6,373 nt of DNA from the NCBI GenBank assembly GCA_039807745.1, contig JBDHRV010000173.1, positions 1 to 6,373 of the forward strand, given 5' to 3'. Positions 6,170 to 6,373 of the stretch are shown here, piece after piece. This DNA is from JAEUMW01 sp039807745 (GTDB lineage Bacteria > Pseudomonadota > Gammaproteobacteria > Burkholderiales > JAEUMW01). The notes below the pieces were generated by a model. It ran no database searches. It was not told where the DNA came from and saw only the letters and a program-made list of their open reading frames with translations. The position numbers and the translations under genes were made by a program. The number at the start of each line of letters is the position of its first letter. Within the stretch, counting starts at the first letter, position 1.

Positions 6170-6373
6170 TCAAGCGTACACCGGAAACTTATTGCAGAGG
6201 TTCTGGACCTCGGTGGCCACGCGCTTCAAGTTGGCCTCGTCCCCGGGGGCCTCCAGCACCTCGGCGATCAGATTGGCGAGCGTCTCGGCCTCGGCCTCCC
6301 TGAACCCGCGCGTGGTCATCGCCGGCGAGCCGATGCGAATGCCGGAGGTCACGAAGGGCTTCTGCGGATCGTT
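6170..6373 (-). CDS. glyA: serine hydroxymethyltransferase, C-terminal end (runs off right edge)
   Basis: The last 67 codons and the stop are visible; the 5' part lies outside the window. The reading frame starts NDPQKPFVTSGIRIGSPAMT and continues TRGF..EAEAETLANLIAEVLEAP, ending CNKFPVYA. This is the standard C-terminus of bacterial GlyA: the Arg in TSGIRIG binds the substrate carboxylate in the family, and the ending PVYA matches the E. coli enzyme. GlyA is a cytosolic PLP enzyme that condenses glycine with methylene-H4F to form serine. Its position just upstream of sgaA, mtdA and fchA suggests it is a serine-cycle copy, perhaps in addition to a housekeeping glyA elsewhere, although that cannot be seen here. 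Confidence 0.95.
   Translation of the reverse strand, partial: NDPQKPFVTSGIRIGSPAMTTRGFREAEAETLANLIAEVLEAPGDEANLKRVATEVQNLCNKFPVYA

Noticed and set aside
4786..6303. Plus-strand open frame of 505 codons opposite sgaA and the glyA end
   Set aside because: Antisense to a well-conserved aminotransferase, with the same Arg/His-rich shadow composition and no supporting motif.

Overview
The window carries eight protein-coding genes, all on the minus strand, in a high-GC bacterial sequence. Six are complete. The first in transcription order (right edge) and the last (left edge) are cut by the window ends. Coding density is high; the longest gene-free stretch is about 130 bases. No RNA gene, mobile element or CRISPR array was seen.

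Right half (6373 down to 3203): a one-carbon / serine-cycle cluster in the order glyA (3' end only), sgaA, mtdA, fchA. Together these cover a continuous metabolic segment. FchA interconverts formyl- and methenyl-tetrahydrofolate. MtdA reduces methenyl- to methylene-tetrahydrofolate. GlyA joins that carbon to glycine to make serine. SgaA transaminates serine with glyoxylate, giving hydroxypyruvate and regenerating glycine. This gene combination is the signature of serine-cycle methylotrophy. The gene order runs opposite to the metabolic flux, and hydroxypyruvate reductase (hprA), which sits between sgaA and mtdA in the classical Methylobacterium cluster, is absent from this position. Three stem-loops lie in the two wider intergenic gaps (glyA-sgaA and sgaA-mtdA); fchA is translationally coupled to mtdA.

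Left half (3142 down to 1): a pqi (paraquat-inducible / MCE-type lipid transport) operon. It consists of two half-length PqiA-like membrane proteins encoded by separate overlapping genes, then a three-MCE-domain PqiB, then the start of a PqiC lipoprotein. Every junction in this operon overlaps by 3 to 8 bases. The operon begins only 60 bases after fchA, with a nested inverted repeat in that gap.

The organism is most likely a methylotrophic or facultatively methylotrophic high-GC proteobacterium. The envelope system (PqiABC) implies a Gram-negative outer membrane. A split pqiA together with mtdA/fchA makes a betaproteobacterium a reasonable guess, but the sequence alone does not settle the class. 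Every gene belongs to a recognised family and no undescribed system is evident; the points of interest are the gene arrangement and the RNA or operator structures.
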